A stretch of 43,824 nucleotides of DNA, from positions 1 through 43,824 of the forward strand of contig JAUILH010000017.1 in NCBI GenBank assembly GCA_030433115.1, in the 5' to 3' direction. Of this stretch, positions 25,908 to 34,338 are shown in pieces (within the stretch, counting starts at the first letter, position 1; every line of letters starts with the position of its first letter). A program made the translations under genes and the position numbers. This DNA is from Bacteroidia bacterium (GTDB lineage: Bacteria > Bacteroidota > Bacteroidia > Flavobacteriales_D > JAUILH01). The notes under the pieces are model-generated. The model was not told the origin of the DNA. It saw only the letters and a list, made by a program, of their open reading frames with translations, and did no database searches.

Positions 25908-28121
25908 TTATACGCGAACGCCTATTACACAAACATCATCTAACTGTTCAATGTCTCCCTTCCATTGATTGAATGCGTCAATTATTTGCTGTCTCTGCGC
26001 TGCCATAGTCTCATGTTGAATATTTAGAAGCAGCCTTTTGAAGTTGGCAGCCTTGAATTTCTTTCCTCTAGGTCCTCCGAACTGATCGGCATACCCATCT
26101 GAAAAAATGTAAAACGTATCTCCTTTATTGAGTTCTATTGTATGAGAGGTATAGGGTTTAGGTTCTGCATATTTACCAATAGGCTGCTTGTCTGCTTTAA
26201 TTTCCTCGATTTCTTCTGAACCTGCGCGGATGATCCATAATGGGTTGTTGGCACCTGCATATTTAACCGTTTTGCCTCCAGATAAAGAATGTTGCAAAGA
26301 ACAAAGCGCAATGTCCATTCCGTCCTTAACTTCCTCTTCCGACTTTTCGAATTCTTCAATTACAATTTCTCTGGTTTTGTCTAAAATTTGACCAGGATCA
26401 TTTAAACCGTATTCGCGCACGGACCTATTGAGTCCATTGTTACAGACCACACTCACCATGGCGCCTGGAACACCATGACCAGTACAATCAGCTGCGGCAA
26501 ACAAAACTTTATTCTCCTGCGGCTCCATCCAATAAAAATCTCCTGCCACAATGTCTTTAGGCTCGTACATGATGAAGGAGTCAGTTAAATACGCTTTAAC
26601 CAATTTATTGGGAGGTAATATGGCCGTTTGAATTCGTTTTGCATAATTGATGGAATCTAAAATTTCTCGATTTTGTTCTTCCACCTGAGCCTGTCGGTCC
26701 TCCGCCAATATTTTTTGTTCGTTAGCAAAATCTCTTTGTGCTTCTACTTCTTTTTTTTGCGACAGAATGATGTCGTTATCTTTTTTCTTCTGGCGAATGC
26801 TTCTGAATAGAACCAAGGCAAGGCAAATTGCCAATCCGAGCCCACCAAACAACATGTATTTTTGTGCTTTCTCCTTTTCTGCGTGTGCTTTTTCCTTATC
26901 GATTTGGTTCTGTTTTCGGTCAATCTCCTTTTCGTTCAGCGCTTGTGTAAGGTTCAGATTTTTGATCTCAGTTTCCTTCTTCTCAGTTTCATACTTGGTT
27001 TCAAGCTCTTTCATGATTTTTTCATTTTCATCTTGGTCCAGACTGTCCTGAAAAGCAACCATTTGCTTGTAATGCACAAAGGCATTTTTTGGATCGTCTT
27101 TTTTCTCATAGATGATTGACAAAAATTCATGGATGTATCTGAGGTGATAGAACGATTTAAATTCTTGAGCCAATTCTAAGGCTTCTTTTCCATAAGAAAT
27201 ACCGGGAGACACATTGTCGGATTGGCTGTAATTATAAGTAGCAGAGGTGAGCGTATTCAAAATGCCCATTCGATCGTTGAATTTTTTTTGAATTTCCAGC
27301 GCCCTATCCAGCTCAGCTTTAGATGCGTCAAATTGTCCCATCTCCGCATATACCAGTGCCATGTTTATGATGACAGTCGTGGCTTTCAATGAATCTCCCC
27401 GTTCCATCATGAGGTCTCTGGATTTCTTGAAATACTCAATACACTTATCAAAATCATCTTTTAATTTATAGTGAACTCCCAGGTTGTTATAAGCACTGTT
27501 GAGGTAGTTGGGATGATCATGTTCCAGAGATATTTCAATGCACTTTAGGTAGGCTGCTTCAGCCTTATCATGATGTTCCATTTCTGTTTCAATGGATCCA
27601 ATGTCTAAGAGCAGTTCGGCATGTTGTTCATGCTTGCCCAATTCTTCAGTGAGTCTGAGTGCTTCAAAATAGGCCTGTAATGCCTTAGTTTTATGATCTG
27701 CCACAGATTCCATCCTTCCTCTGGTATGGTAGGCCTTTCTCAACCAATTTTTATCACCAAGCTCCTTAAATATGCGAATGGCTTCATCTGAATATGGAAT
27801 ACCTTTCTCATATTCACCGATATATACGTAACAATCGCCAATTTTTCTACTAGCTGTGGCGATACCCTTTTGAGAGCCGTCTTTAGTGGCACTTTCCAGA
27901 GCATATTGGAAGATGTAAAGTGCGGTATCGTACGCCTCCTGGTCAAAATACTCATCTGCATAAGCATACACTGACTTGAAACGACTTTTGGGGTCTGTTT
28001 CTTCCAGAAGTTTCTTTACCTTTTGCACAATGTCTTCAGAAGATGCTTGCGCATCAGAATTGAAACTATGTCCTAACGATAAAGTAATCAGGCATAAAAA
28101 AAATAGCTTAGTCAAATCCAC
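25908..28121 (-). CDS. TPR-containing membrane protein with SpoIIE-type PP2C phosphatase domain
   Basis: 737 residues: a signal peptide (FFLCLITLSLGHSF), about seven tetratricopeptide repeats (residues 30-330), a coiled coil (about 370-420, KETEIKNLNLTQ), one transmembrane helix near 421-441 (LFGGLGLAICLALVLF), a second coiled coil, and a SpoIIE/PP2C serine phosphatase (about 500-737) with IVAGDFYW, AAADCTGHGVPGAMVS, KDGMDIALC and FSDGYADQFGG carrying the metal-binding Asp residues. The layout suggests an outward-facing TPR sensor and a cytoplasmic phosphatase, as in Bacteroidota partner-switch-like signalling. No anti-anti-sigma gene is adjacent. The only in-frame start with the full signal peptide is GTG at 28121; a stop lies three codons upstream. 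Confidence 0.92.
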   Translation of the reverse strand: MDLTKLFFLCLITLSLGHSFNSDAQASSEDIVQKVKKLLEETDPKSRFKSVYAYADEYFDQEAYDTALYIFQYALESATKDGSQKGIATASRKIGDCYVYIGEYEKGIPYSDEAIRIFKELGDKNWLRKAYHTRGRMESVADHKTKALQAYFEALRLTEELGKHEQHAELLLDIGSIETEMEHHDKAEAAYLKCIEISLEHDHPNYLNSAYNNLGVHYKLKDDFDKCIEYFKKSRDLMMERGDSLKATTVIINMALVYAEMGQFDASKAELDRALEIQKKFNDRMGILNTLTSATYNYSQSDNVSPGISYGKEALELAQEFKSFYHLRYIHEFLSIIYEKKDDPKNAFVHYKQMVAFQDSLDQDENEKIMKELETKYETEKKETEIKNLNLTQALNEKEIDRKQNQIDKEKAHAEKEKAQKYMLFGGLGLAICLALVLFRSIRQKKKDNDIILSQKKEVEAQRDFANEQKILAEDRQAQVEEQNREILDSINYAKRIQTAILPPNKLVKAYLTDSFIMYEPKDIVAGDFYWMEPQENKVLFAAADCTGHGVPGAMVSVVCNNGLNRSVREYGLNDPGQILDKTREIVIEEFEKSEEEVKDGMDIALCSLQHSLSGGKTVKYAGANNPLWIIRAGSEEIEEIKADKQPIGKYAEPKPYTSHTIELNKGDTFYIFSDGYADQFGGPRGKKFKAANFKRLLLNIQHETMAAQRQQIIDAFNQWKGDIEQLDDVCVIGVRV

Positions 28122-28175
28122 CTCAAATTATTTGAACTAAATCTAAGTAAAAACCAGGAGGATAAGAAACTTGTT

Positions 28176-29576
28176 TTAAGAGTTAGGACAAACAAATTCA
28201 GTGATTGGCGTATCCGTTTTCAAAATTGCTTGAATACCACCTGTTACATCAGACAATTCTTTGTATCCAACTCTCATTAAAAGGGAAATGGCAACAACTG
28301 ATCGGTAGCCACTCTTACAATGCACCAAATAATGGGTGTCTTTATCTAAATCAGCAGTATGTTGATTGATAAAGTCAAGCGGAAAATTGCTGGCACCCTC
28401 CACGTGTTCAGATTCGTATTCAGACGGCTTTCTAACATCCAAAACATGGTGTTTGTCCTTGGCATTTTCTTCATTTAGTTCCCCAGCAGCGACCTGACGA
28501 ATGGTATTTAATTCACCACCCGCTTGAGTCCAGGCATCAACGCCTCCTTCAAGGTAACCCAGGCAATTGTCGTAACCAACTCTGGCCAGTCGCATCACCA
28601 CTTCTTCTTCTCTGCCTTTGTCGGCAACCACCACAATGGCTTGGGATAAATCTTCTATAAGTGTACCAACCCAAACTGCAAATCCACCATCAATTCCAAT
28701 AAAAATTGAACCGGGAATGAAGCCTGATTTAAAATCGTCTTTACCTCTTGTATCTAAAATGATGGCACCTTCAGATAAAGCGGTCTTAAGTTGGTCAACG
28801 GAAAGGTTGATGTTGGCGTTTTTCAATACTTCATCAATGTCCATGTATCCGTTCTTGTTCAACTGAACGGCTTTTGGGAAGTATTGAGGCGGAGGTAAAA
28901 TGCCTGTTGTTACCTCTTTAATAAAATCGTCTTTACTCAAATCTTCGGCAAGTGCATAATTGGTCTTTTTCTGGTTGCCGAGTGTATCGAAAGTTTCACT
29001 GCTCATGTTTTTTCCACATGCTGATCCTGCTCCGTGCGCAGGATATACCAGAATATCGCCAGGAAGTGGCATGATTTTGTTTCGAAGAGAATCATATAAC
29101 AACCCTGCCAAATCTTCCTTACTTAAGTCACTTTTAACGGCTAAATCAGGTCGACCTACATCTCCAATGAACAAGGTGTCTCCTGAAAATATACAGTGCT
29201 CTTTTCCATTTTCATCAAACAAGAGATAGGTACTTGATTCCGGTGTATGTCCCGGTGTGTGCAATACTTTCAAAGTCAGTTTTCCAATTTTGAAGGTTTC
29301 TCCGTCTTTGGCGATATGTGAGTCAAATGAGGTCTCAGCTTTTGGTCCAAATACAATGGTGGCTCCGGTTTTCTTTGCCAAATCCACATGACCACTTACA
29401 AAATCTGCATGAAAGTGCGTTTCAAAAATGTATTTAATGCGCGCATTTCTTTCCTTGGCCTTGTTGATGTAAGGTTCGGTTTCTCTCAAAGGATCGATTA
29501 TGGCGACTTCACCTTCAGATTCAATATAGTAGGCAGCTTCTGCCAGACAGTTGGTATATAATTGTTCGATATACAT
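28176..29576 (-). CDS. Persulfide dioxygenase-like MBL hydrolase fused to two rhodanese domains
   Basis: 466 residues. The MBL domain (1-240) has THFHADFVSGH (metal-ligand His54, His56, Asp58, His63), HTPGHTPES (His110) and FSGDTLFIGDVGRPDL, as in ETHE1/Blh-type enzymes that oxidise glutathione or other persulfides to sulfite. Rhodanese domain 1 (about 255-350) has VADKGREEE where the active loop should be and lacks the Cys, so it is probably catalytically dead. Rhodanese domain 2 (about 370-460) has the active loop C-K-S-G-Y-R-S with Cys420. This fits sulfide/persulfide detoxification in the cytoplasm. It is the last gene of the sulfur block, with its own predicted leaderless promoter in the 19-base gap after the TauE gene. 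Confidence 0.93.
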   Translation of the reverse strand: MYIEQLYTNCLAEAAYYIESEGEVAIIDPLRETEPYINKAKERNARIKYIFETHFHADFVSGHVDLAKKTGATIVFGPKAETSFDSHIAKDGETFKIGKLTLKVLHTPGHTPESSTYLLFDENGKEHCIFSGDTLFIGDVGRPDLAVKSDLSKEDLAGLLYDSLRNKIMPLPGDILVYPAHGAGSACGKNMSSETFDTLGNQKKTNYALAEDLSKDDFIKEVTTGILPPPQYFPKAVQLNKNGYMDIDEVLKNANINLSVDQLKTALSEGAIILDTRGKDDFKSGFIPGSIFIGIDGGFAVWVGTLIEDLSQAIVVVADKGREEEVVMRLARVGYDNCLGYLEGGVDAWTQAGGELNTIRQVAAGELNEENAKDKHHVLDVRKPSEYESEHVEGASNFPLDFINQHTADLDKDTHYLVHCKSGYRSVVAISLLMRVGYKELSDVTGGIQAILKTDTPITEFVCPNS

Positions 29577-29580
29577 AATG

Positions 29581-29588
29581 CAAAATTA
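29581..29588 (-). promoter_or_regulatory. Predicted -7 box, leaderless, of persulfide dioxygenase gene
   Basis: The minus strand reads TAATTTTG, exact TAnnTTTG, ending four bases before the ATG at 29576. It lies entirely in the short gap after the TauE gene, so the dioxygenase gene can be transcribed alone as a leaderless message. Confidence 0.5.
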
Positions 29589-29595
29589 CTTAATT

Positions 29596-30399
29596 CTATG
29601 CTAAATAGGTTTGTATAATTCTTTCTATCAGGATGATTAAACCCATGGTGAGCACGAACCATCCAAAAATGGGTTTTAGTTTTTTACCGGGAATGGAGTG
29701 GGAGAGGTAGATGCCTAGAAAAATACCAACCACCGCCAGTCCACTGAATTTCATTAGGAACAACCAATCAATATGAATTCCTGAAGAGATGTCTCCTGAA
29801 AAACCAATGAGGCTGTTGGCCATGATCAAAGCCAGGGAGGTTCCAATGGCTCTTTTAATCGGCATTTTGAATAATTTCACCATCACCGGAATGATCACAA
29901 AACCACCACCCGCGCCAACCAAACTTGTTAGAAAACCAACAATCATGGCGATAATAATCACTATGGGATAATTGACATTATTGGACACCTCAGTTTCCTC
30001 TATGTCTCTCCCTTTAATCATGATGCGTGCTGCCCCGATCATCATAATGGCAAATAAGACCATGATGAACAAATCTTTTTCCAATTCGAATTCTCCAATA
30101 GACACAATGGGATCAGGAATTTGATGAATGATGTAATAACGATTCACCCAAACTGAGATGCTCGCAGGAATGCCAAAAACAAGAAGTGCCTGGATGTTAA
30201 CGAGTTTCTCTTCAAGGTATTTAAAGGTGCCTGCAATACTTGATACGCCCACCACGAATAAAGAGTAGGCGGTTGCTTTTTCAGACGGAATGCTGAATAA
30301 GTAATATAAAATCGGGACACATAAAATGGATCCTCCACCACCGAGTAAACCCAGACTCAGTCCAACAGCAATCGCAGATATGTATCCAATAATTTCCAT
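29596..30399 (-). CDS. Sulfite exporter TauE/SafE family protein
   Basis: 267 residues, mostly transmembrane (about eight helices), with the family-typical glycine-rich repeats GLLGGGGSILCVP near the N-terminus and SLVGAGGGFVIIPVMVKL in the second half, i.e. two halves of the same fold. The family moves sulfite, sulfoacetate or related small anions through the inner membrane. I start at ATG 30399, three bases after the DUF6691 stop. An upstream in-frame ATG at 30546 would add 49 Cys-rich residues that overlap the neighbouring gene and look non-coding. It would export the sulfite made by the persulfide dioxygenase. Confidence 0.93.
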   Translation of the reverse strand: MEIIGYISAIAVGLSLGLLGGGGSILCVPILYYLFSIPSEKATAYSLFVVGVSSIAGTFKYLEEKLVNIQALLVFGIPASISVWVNRYYIIHQIPDPIVSIGEFELEKDLFIMVLFAIMMIGAARIMIKGRDIEETEVSNNVNYPIVIIIAMIVGFLTSLVGAGGGFVIIPVMVKLFKMPIKRAIGTSLALIMANSLIGFSGDISSGIHIDWLFLMKFSGLAVVGIFLGIYLSHSIPGKKLKPIFGWFVLTMGLIILIERIIQTYLA

Positions 30400-30401
30400 A
30401 A

Positions 30402-30815
30402 TTAATGTGGCAATTTGTGCTTTGTTTTGAGGTAAGTGTATGCACCGATCAATGCAAAGATCAAAACAATTATGAAAATAGACGTTCCGGTTGCAATGTG
30501 AATCATAATCGGAGCAGGGCAGGCGCCTGTAAGCGCCCAGCCACAACCAAAGAAAGTACCACCTATCAAAGCTCTTTTTAAAGAGGGATCTTTCTTTGGA
30601 ATGGCAATCATTTTGCCGTCTGACGATTTGGTTTGAAGCACTTTCATGATCTGAAGTCCGATAATGCCTGTGACAACAGCAGAGCCAATCACGCCATACA
30701 TGTGAAATTCCTTAAACTCGAACATGTCCAGAATTCGATACCATGAAATAACTTCACTTTTGTACAGAACCATACCAAATGCAGCCCCCAGCGATACCCA
30801 AATAAACTGTCTCAT
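30402..30815 (-). CDS. DUF6691 half-size YeeE/YedE-type sulfur carrier
   Basis: 137 residues with four hydrophobic helices, the start MRQFIWVSLGAAFGMVLY, and the motif CGWALTGACPAPI, whose cysteines match the pattern used by YeeE/YedE to pass thiosulfate or sulfide across the membrane. It is one half of a two-gene transporter; the other half lies immediately upstream. ATG 30815 is chosen because it follows the upstream stop by one base; an earlier ATG (30875) would overlap that gene. Confidence 0.9.
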   Translation of the reverse strand: MRQFIWVSLGAAFGMVLYKSEVISWYRILDMFEFKEFHMYGVIGSAVVTGIIGLQIMKVLQTKSSDGKMIAIPKKDPSLKRALIGGTFFGCGWALTGACPAPIMIHIATGTSIFIIVLIFALIGAYTYLKTKHKLPH

Positions 30816-30816
30816 A

Positions 30817-31278
30817 CTAAAATAGAATTGGATAAATGATGTGTACAATGAAAAGTCCGCCCGCAAAGAACCCAATCACAGCAATAAGTGAAGGCAGTTG
30901 AAGGGAGCTCAAACCAGTGATCGCATGTCCGGAAGTGCATCCACCTGCATACCGCGCGCCAAATCCTACCAGAAAGCCTCCAACTGCCAGAATCAACCAG
31001 TTTTGCCACTGATCTAAGCTATTCCAGTTGATGTTTTCGGGAAACAGAGATTGTGTGTTTGGATCGACCTGCGCGATTAATGCTGCCCCCAGCATCATCC
31101 CTAAAATGAAGAGGTAGCGCCATTGATGTTTTTCAAAGGACTGTTTCCAAGCATTGCCCTTTTTGGGCTCGATTTCACAAAGATTTTGGAAAACACTAGA
31201 TACACCAAAGCTCTTTCCAAAGTATGTGATTGCTAAAAAGATTAGACCAATCAAAGGTCCGGCAAAATACCATTCCAT
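30817..31278 (-). CDS. YeeE/YedE half-size sulfur carrier
   Basis: 153 residues with four hydrophobic segments and the family motif GARYAGGCTSGHAITG (about residues 103-118), whose Cys lines the transport path in the YeeE thiosulfate transporter. With the following DUF6691 gene it should make a complete carrier for thiosulfate, sulfide or a related sulfur species. A promoter box (31293-31300) and a palindrome (31303-31317) precede it, so the carrier genes can be expressed apart from the regulator gene. Confidence 0.93.
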   Translation of the reverse strand: MEWYFAGPLIGLIFLAITYFGKSFGVSSVFQNLCEIEPKKGNAWKQSFEKHQWRYLFILGMMLGAALIAQVDPNTQSLFPENINWNSLDQWQNWLILAVGGFLVGFGARYAGGCTSGHAITGLSSLQLPSLIAVIGFFAGGLFIVHIIYPILF

Positions 31279-31292
31279 GTTGTAATTTTTGA

Positions 31293-31300
31293 CAAAGGTA
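31293..31300 (-). promoter_or_regulatory. Predicted -7 box of YeeE/DUF6691/TauE unit
   Basis: The minus strand reads TACCTTTG, exact TAnnTTTG, ending 14 bases before the ATG at 31278, so the leader would be about 10 bases. No TTG is seen at the -33 position, which is occupied by a palindrome. Confidence 0.55.
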
Positions 31301-31302
31301 CA

Positions 31303-31317
31303 TCCTTAATTTAAGGA
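31303..31317. promoter_or_regulatory. 15-base perfect palindrome, candidate operator
   Basis: TCCTTAA, a central T and TTAAGGA form a perfect inverted repeat three bases upstream of the -7 box, so it covers the spacer between about -17 and -31. It lies between the Crp/Fnr gene and the carrier genes. The position suits repression, or an unusual mode of activation, by the adjacent regulator. It does not match the classical CRP or FNR half-sites. Confidence 0.5.
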
Positions 31318-31329
31318 GGTTTGTGACTA

Positions 31330-31935
31330 TCATCGCATAAGTAGTTCAATTTGCCCTCTACTGGTTTTCAAGAGGGCTTTCTGTTCCAAACTGTGGAGTA
31401 AACGTGTAACCACTTCTCTACTGCTGTTGAGGTCTCTTGCAATTTCGCTGTGCGTAATTTTAATATGATTGCTTTGATAGAAAACCGTTTTCTTTTTAAG
31501 ATATGCCAGAAGTCGGTCAGATAAATCTCCAAAAATGGTATGATCCAGTTGTTCCATGAGTTCTTGAATCCGGTCATTCAATTTTTCAATAACGAAACGA
31601 AACCATTCCTCAGACAATTGACATAAGGGGTAGATTTGGTCAACCGGAATCATCAAAAGTCGGGTATTGCCTTGAGCATAGGCTCTAACAACGCTGGTTC
31701 TGCTATTTAGACAGCACTTGAGTCCGATGGCACACATGTCTTCTTGCGGTACGCTGTACAAAAAACCTTCCCGGTCTTCACGATCTATGTAGATGTCTAA
31801 GCGACCTTCAAGTGTGATTGGCAGGAAGTTGAGTTGTTCGCCAATATCCACAACAATATCTCCGTCTTCAAAAGACGCTTCTTGTCCAATTTCTTGGAGT
31901 TTTTGGATCAGAATCTCATCCTTAAAGTGAATCAT
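31330..31935 (-). CDS. Crp/Fnr family transcription regulator
   Basis: 201 residues: an N-terminal cyclic-nucleotide-binding-like beta-roll (about 15-110) and a C-terminal winged helix-turn-helix (about 150-200, ITHSEIARDLNSSREVVTRL) with E-V-V-T-R as the usual recognition helix. No nucleotide-binding arginine/serine motif is obvious in the roll. Cysteines sit at 68, 74, 75 and 105, which in this context could sense persulfide or redox state (inference). It starts two bases after the TonB receptor stop and precedes the sulfur carriers, which it most likely controls. Confidence 0.93.
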   Translation of the reverse strand: MIHFKDEILIQKLQEIGQEASFEDGDIVVDIGEQLNFLPITLEGRLDIYIDREDREGFLYSVPQEDMCAIGLKCCLNSRTSVVRAYAQGNTRLLMIPVDQIYPLCQLSEEWFRFVIEKLNDRIQELMEQLDHTIFGDLSDRLLAYLKKKTVFYQSNHIKITHSEIARDLNSSREVVTRLLHSLEQKALLKTSRGQIELLMR

Positions 31936-31937
31936 AC

Positions 31938-34334
31938 TTAGAAGTCTATTCGGTAATAGAAAATGGGCAGGAACCCCAGTTGGTAATTTTCTCTGAAATC
32001 TCTGCCGTCTGGTTGATTAGGTGTGTAGCTGAGCCCTAAAATATTTTGTTGTCCGGTTATGTTCACAAGGTCCAGGGCAATCTCGTGGGTCACCTTTTTG
32101 GCGTTGATTTTATAGTTGATTTTCAAATCAGCCCTGAAGTAATCTCTGAATTGAAATTCGTTGAAATCCTGATCCAAAAATATCAACTCATTTTGAGCGT
32201 AGGAGGCTGTTGTGTCTACTCTGCCATAACGTTGACCTCCTCCCCAGGTTACTTTACCACCAATAGACAGGACGTTCTTTTTGTTGATGGCAAATTCTTT
32301 TCCACCTAGTATATTGGCGATATAGTTCCCGTTGAAATTCGTATTTCTTTCAATGCTATCGCTGCCTTTGTATTTTGAATCAAATAAACTGGCGGTTATC
32401 AGGAAAAAGAAGCTATTGTCAAAGAATTTTTCAACTGTGAGTTCAAGACCGTAGTTGTTTCCGGTTCCTGTATTTTGGAGTGAATCTGGGAAAAATCGGG
32501 CAAATCCTGATCCTTGGTTGACCAAAGAAAATGCGGACGATTCGACTTCAACAGGTACATTGTACAAGTATTGGTAAAACACTTCAGACTTGATTCTCAC
32601 GTTGCTTTTGAAACTTTTGTTGTACCCGAGAACTAAATGTGCACTTTTTGTAACGTCCATGTTCTCGTTATGGTAAATCTTTTCATCGTTGGGTCCGGTT
32701 TTGTGATAGAAGTAGGTGTATAGCGGTTGTATTTGACTGTGAAGTCCGGCCCCGAAATTGATGCTTTGGCTCCTGTCAAGACTATATTTCATTCCGAATC
32801 TGGGTTCAAAAAATGAAAACGAATTACTCTGTTCAAAATAAAGTGCGTGGAGTCCGGTTGTAAGCACTAAATCATCAGTGGCTTTGTATTTCCATTGTAC
32901 GTATGGCTGGATAAGGAAGGTGCTTCCCTTAGCATCCCAGCGTTGGTTAAATTGGGTGTGTGTTGCTTCCAAAGCACTGTCCAGATATTCATAAAGGATC
33001 ATGTCAGCAGTAAGTCCATATTTGATCACATGTTGACGAGTGAGCTTTTTTGTAATGTTTGATGCCAGTTGAATTCTACTACTTTGAAAAACATATCCCA
33101 TCAGTGGATATAAAGAGTCTACTACAAATTCATTAGTGGTGGAGTCTACATGTCTTGCCACATAATCATGGTTCGCATGATTGTTTTCATGACTAAAGGC
33201 CAAAGTAGTGGCGAAATAAGTGTCTTTGTTCAGAGTCTTGGAAAACCTGGTTCCCAAAACACCCATGCCTGTTCCAAAATACTGGTCACGATCGTTGTCT
33301 CCATAAAATTCCAGTGACGCTTCTTTTTGATCAGAAATTTTGATGGCAATGTCACTAATTCCGCCAACACCAAAAATGCCCCAATGCCCCTGGTTTTTTG
33401 TTGGTAGAATTATTTTGAAAGCGGCATCCTGATATCTGGGAATGGCATCTGTACCCACATCAATTCCTGCGGCTTGAAAGATACCAAGCGTAGAGTAGCG
33501 GTAGTTAGCGAGATAAGAAGAGCCTTTTTGCTTGTTGATTGGTCCCTCTGCGTTTAGTTCCATGCCTAACACACCAAATTGACCAGTGAATTCGTGATTG
33601 AGATTATTACCGTTTCTGAAGTTAAGATCAAATACAGCAGAGATGCTGTTGCCATACTCCGCGGGAAAGGCACTCGTGAAAAAATCACCATTAGAGAGGA
33701 CCTTGTTGTTCAATATGCTCTGTGGTCCGCCCTGAGAACCTGCGATTGCGAAATGGTTGGGGTTTGGGATTTGAATGCCCTCCACTTGCCACAAAATACC
33801 AATAGGAGAATTACCTCTTACTACAATGTCATTTCTGGAATCATCGGTACCCTGAACACCCGCATAATTGGATGCCATTCTTGCGGGGTCTCCACGACTG
33901 CCTGCATACCGGTCTGTTTCTTCTACGGAGAACCTTCGAGCACTTACCATCGCCATTTCGTTGCCGGCTTCACCTCTTGGGGTATCATCTTTAATGACTA
34001 AATCCCCCATATCGGATACGGATTCTTCCATTTCAATGGTGAGCAGTACTTCCTTTCCTGAATAGAGATTGATGTCCGTAATAAAATCTCTGTAGCCCAC
34101 GTAAGTGCATATCAAAGTGTGTTTTCCAATTGGAACATCAGAAATAATAAACGAACCGTCCATTTCTGTGCCGACTTTGAAGAGAACTGTAGAATCTTTA
34201 ACGATCTGAACTTTGACACCAATTAATGCGCCTCTTGTCTCTATGTCAACCACCTTGCCCCGTATATTTTGAGTGATCTGCGCTGAAACAGATATACTGA
34301 ATAAAATGACGAGTACCGTGCTAAGAATTTTCAT
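31938..34334 (-). CDS. TonB-dependent outer-membrane receptor with carboxypeptidase-like regulatory domain
   Basis: 798 residues: a signal peptide (STVLVILFSISVSAQ), a carboxypeptidase-regulatory-like beta-sandwich (about 22-105, GKVVDIETRGALIGVKV, GTEMDGSF), a plug (about 120-250, RNDIVVRGNSPIGILWQVEG, SAFPAEYGNSISAVFDL) and a 22-strand-type barrel ending in an aromatic residue (FYYRIDF). No SusD partner is adjacent, so a polysaccharide system is unlikely; the substrate is unknown. It is the first gene of the leftward block, two bases from the Crp/Fnr gene, with a predicted leaderless promoter. Whether it serves sulfur uptake or only shares the regulator is open. Confidence 0.93.
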   Translation of the reverse strand: MKILSTVLVILFSISVSAQITQNIRGKVVDIETRGALIGVKVQIVKDSTVLFKVGTEMDGSFIISDVPIGKHTLICTYVGYRDFITDINLYSGKEVLLTIEMEESVSDMGDLVIKDDTPRGEAGNEMAMVSARRFSVEETDRYAGSRGDPARMASNYAGVQGTDDSRNDIVVRGNSPIGILWQVEGIQIPNPNHFAIAGSQGGPQSILNNKVLSNGDFFTSAFPAEYGNSISAVFDLNFRNGNNLNHEFTGQFGVLGMELNAEGPINKQKGSSYLANYRYSTLGIFQAAGIDVGTDAIPRYQDAAFKIILPTKNQGHWGIFGVGGISDIAIKISDQKEASLEFYGDNDRDQYFGTGMGVLGTRFSKTLNKDTYFATTLAFSHENNHANHDYVARHVDSTTNEFVVDSLYPLMGYVFQSSRIQLASNITKKLTRQHVIKYGLTADMILYEYLDSALEATHTQFNQRWDAKGSTFLIQPYVQWKYKATDDLVLTTGLHALYFEQSNSFSFFEPRFGMKYSLDRSQSINFGAGLHSQIQPLYTYFYHKTGPNDEKIYHNENMDVTKSAHLVLGYNKSFKSNVRIKSEVFYQYLYNVPVEVESSAFSLVNQGSGFARFFPDSLQNTGTGNNYGLELTVEKFFDNSFFFLITASLFDSKYKGSDSIERNTNFNGNYIANILGGKEFAINKKNVLSIGGKVTWGGGQRYGRVDTTASYAQNELIFLDQDFNEFQFRDYFRADLKINYKINAKKVTHEIALDLVNITGQQNILGLSYTPNQPDGRDFRENYQLGFLPIFYYRIDF

Positions 34335-34338
34335 GATT

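Noticed and set aside
28121..28176. Promoter box for the TPR-SpoIIE gene (TAGATTTA)
   Set aside because: One mismatch in the last conserved base; not separable from chance in this A/T-rich gap.
30399..30546. In-frame upstream ATG (30546) that would lengthen the TauE/SafE protein by 49 residues
   Set aside because: The addition overlaps the DUF6691 gene, is Cys- and Arg-rich without transmembrane character, and the family start (MEIIGYISAIAVG) coincides with ATG 30399.
30815..30875. Upstream ATG (30875) for the DUF6691 protein
   Set aside because: It would overlap the end of the YeeE gene by about 60 bases; ATG 30815 lies one base after that stop and begins the conserved first helix.
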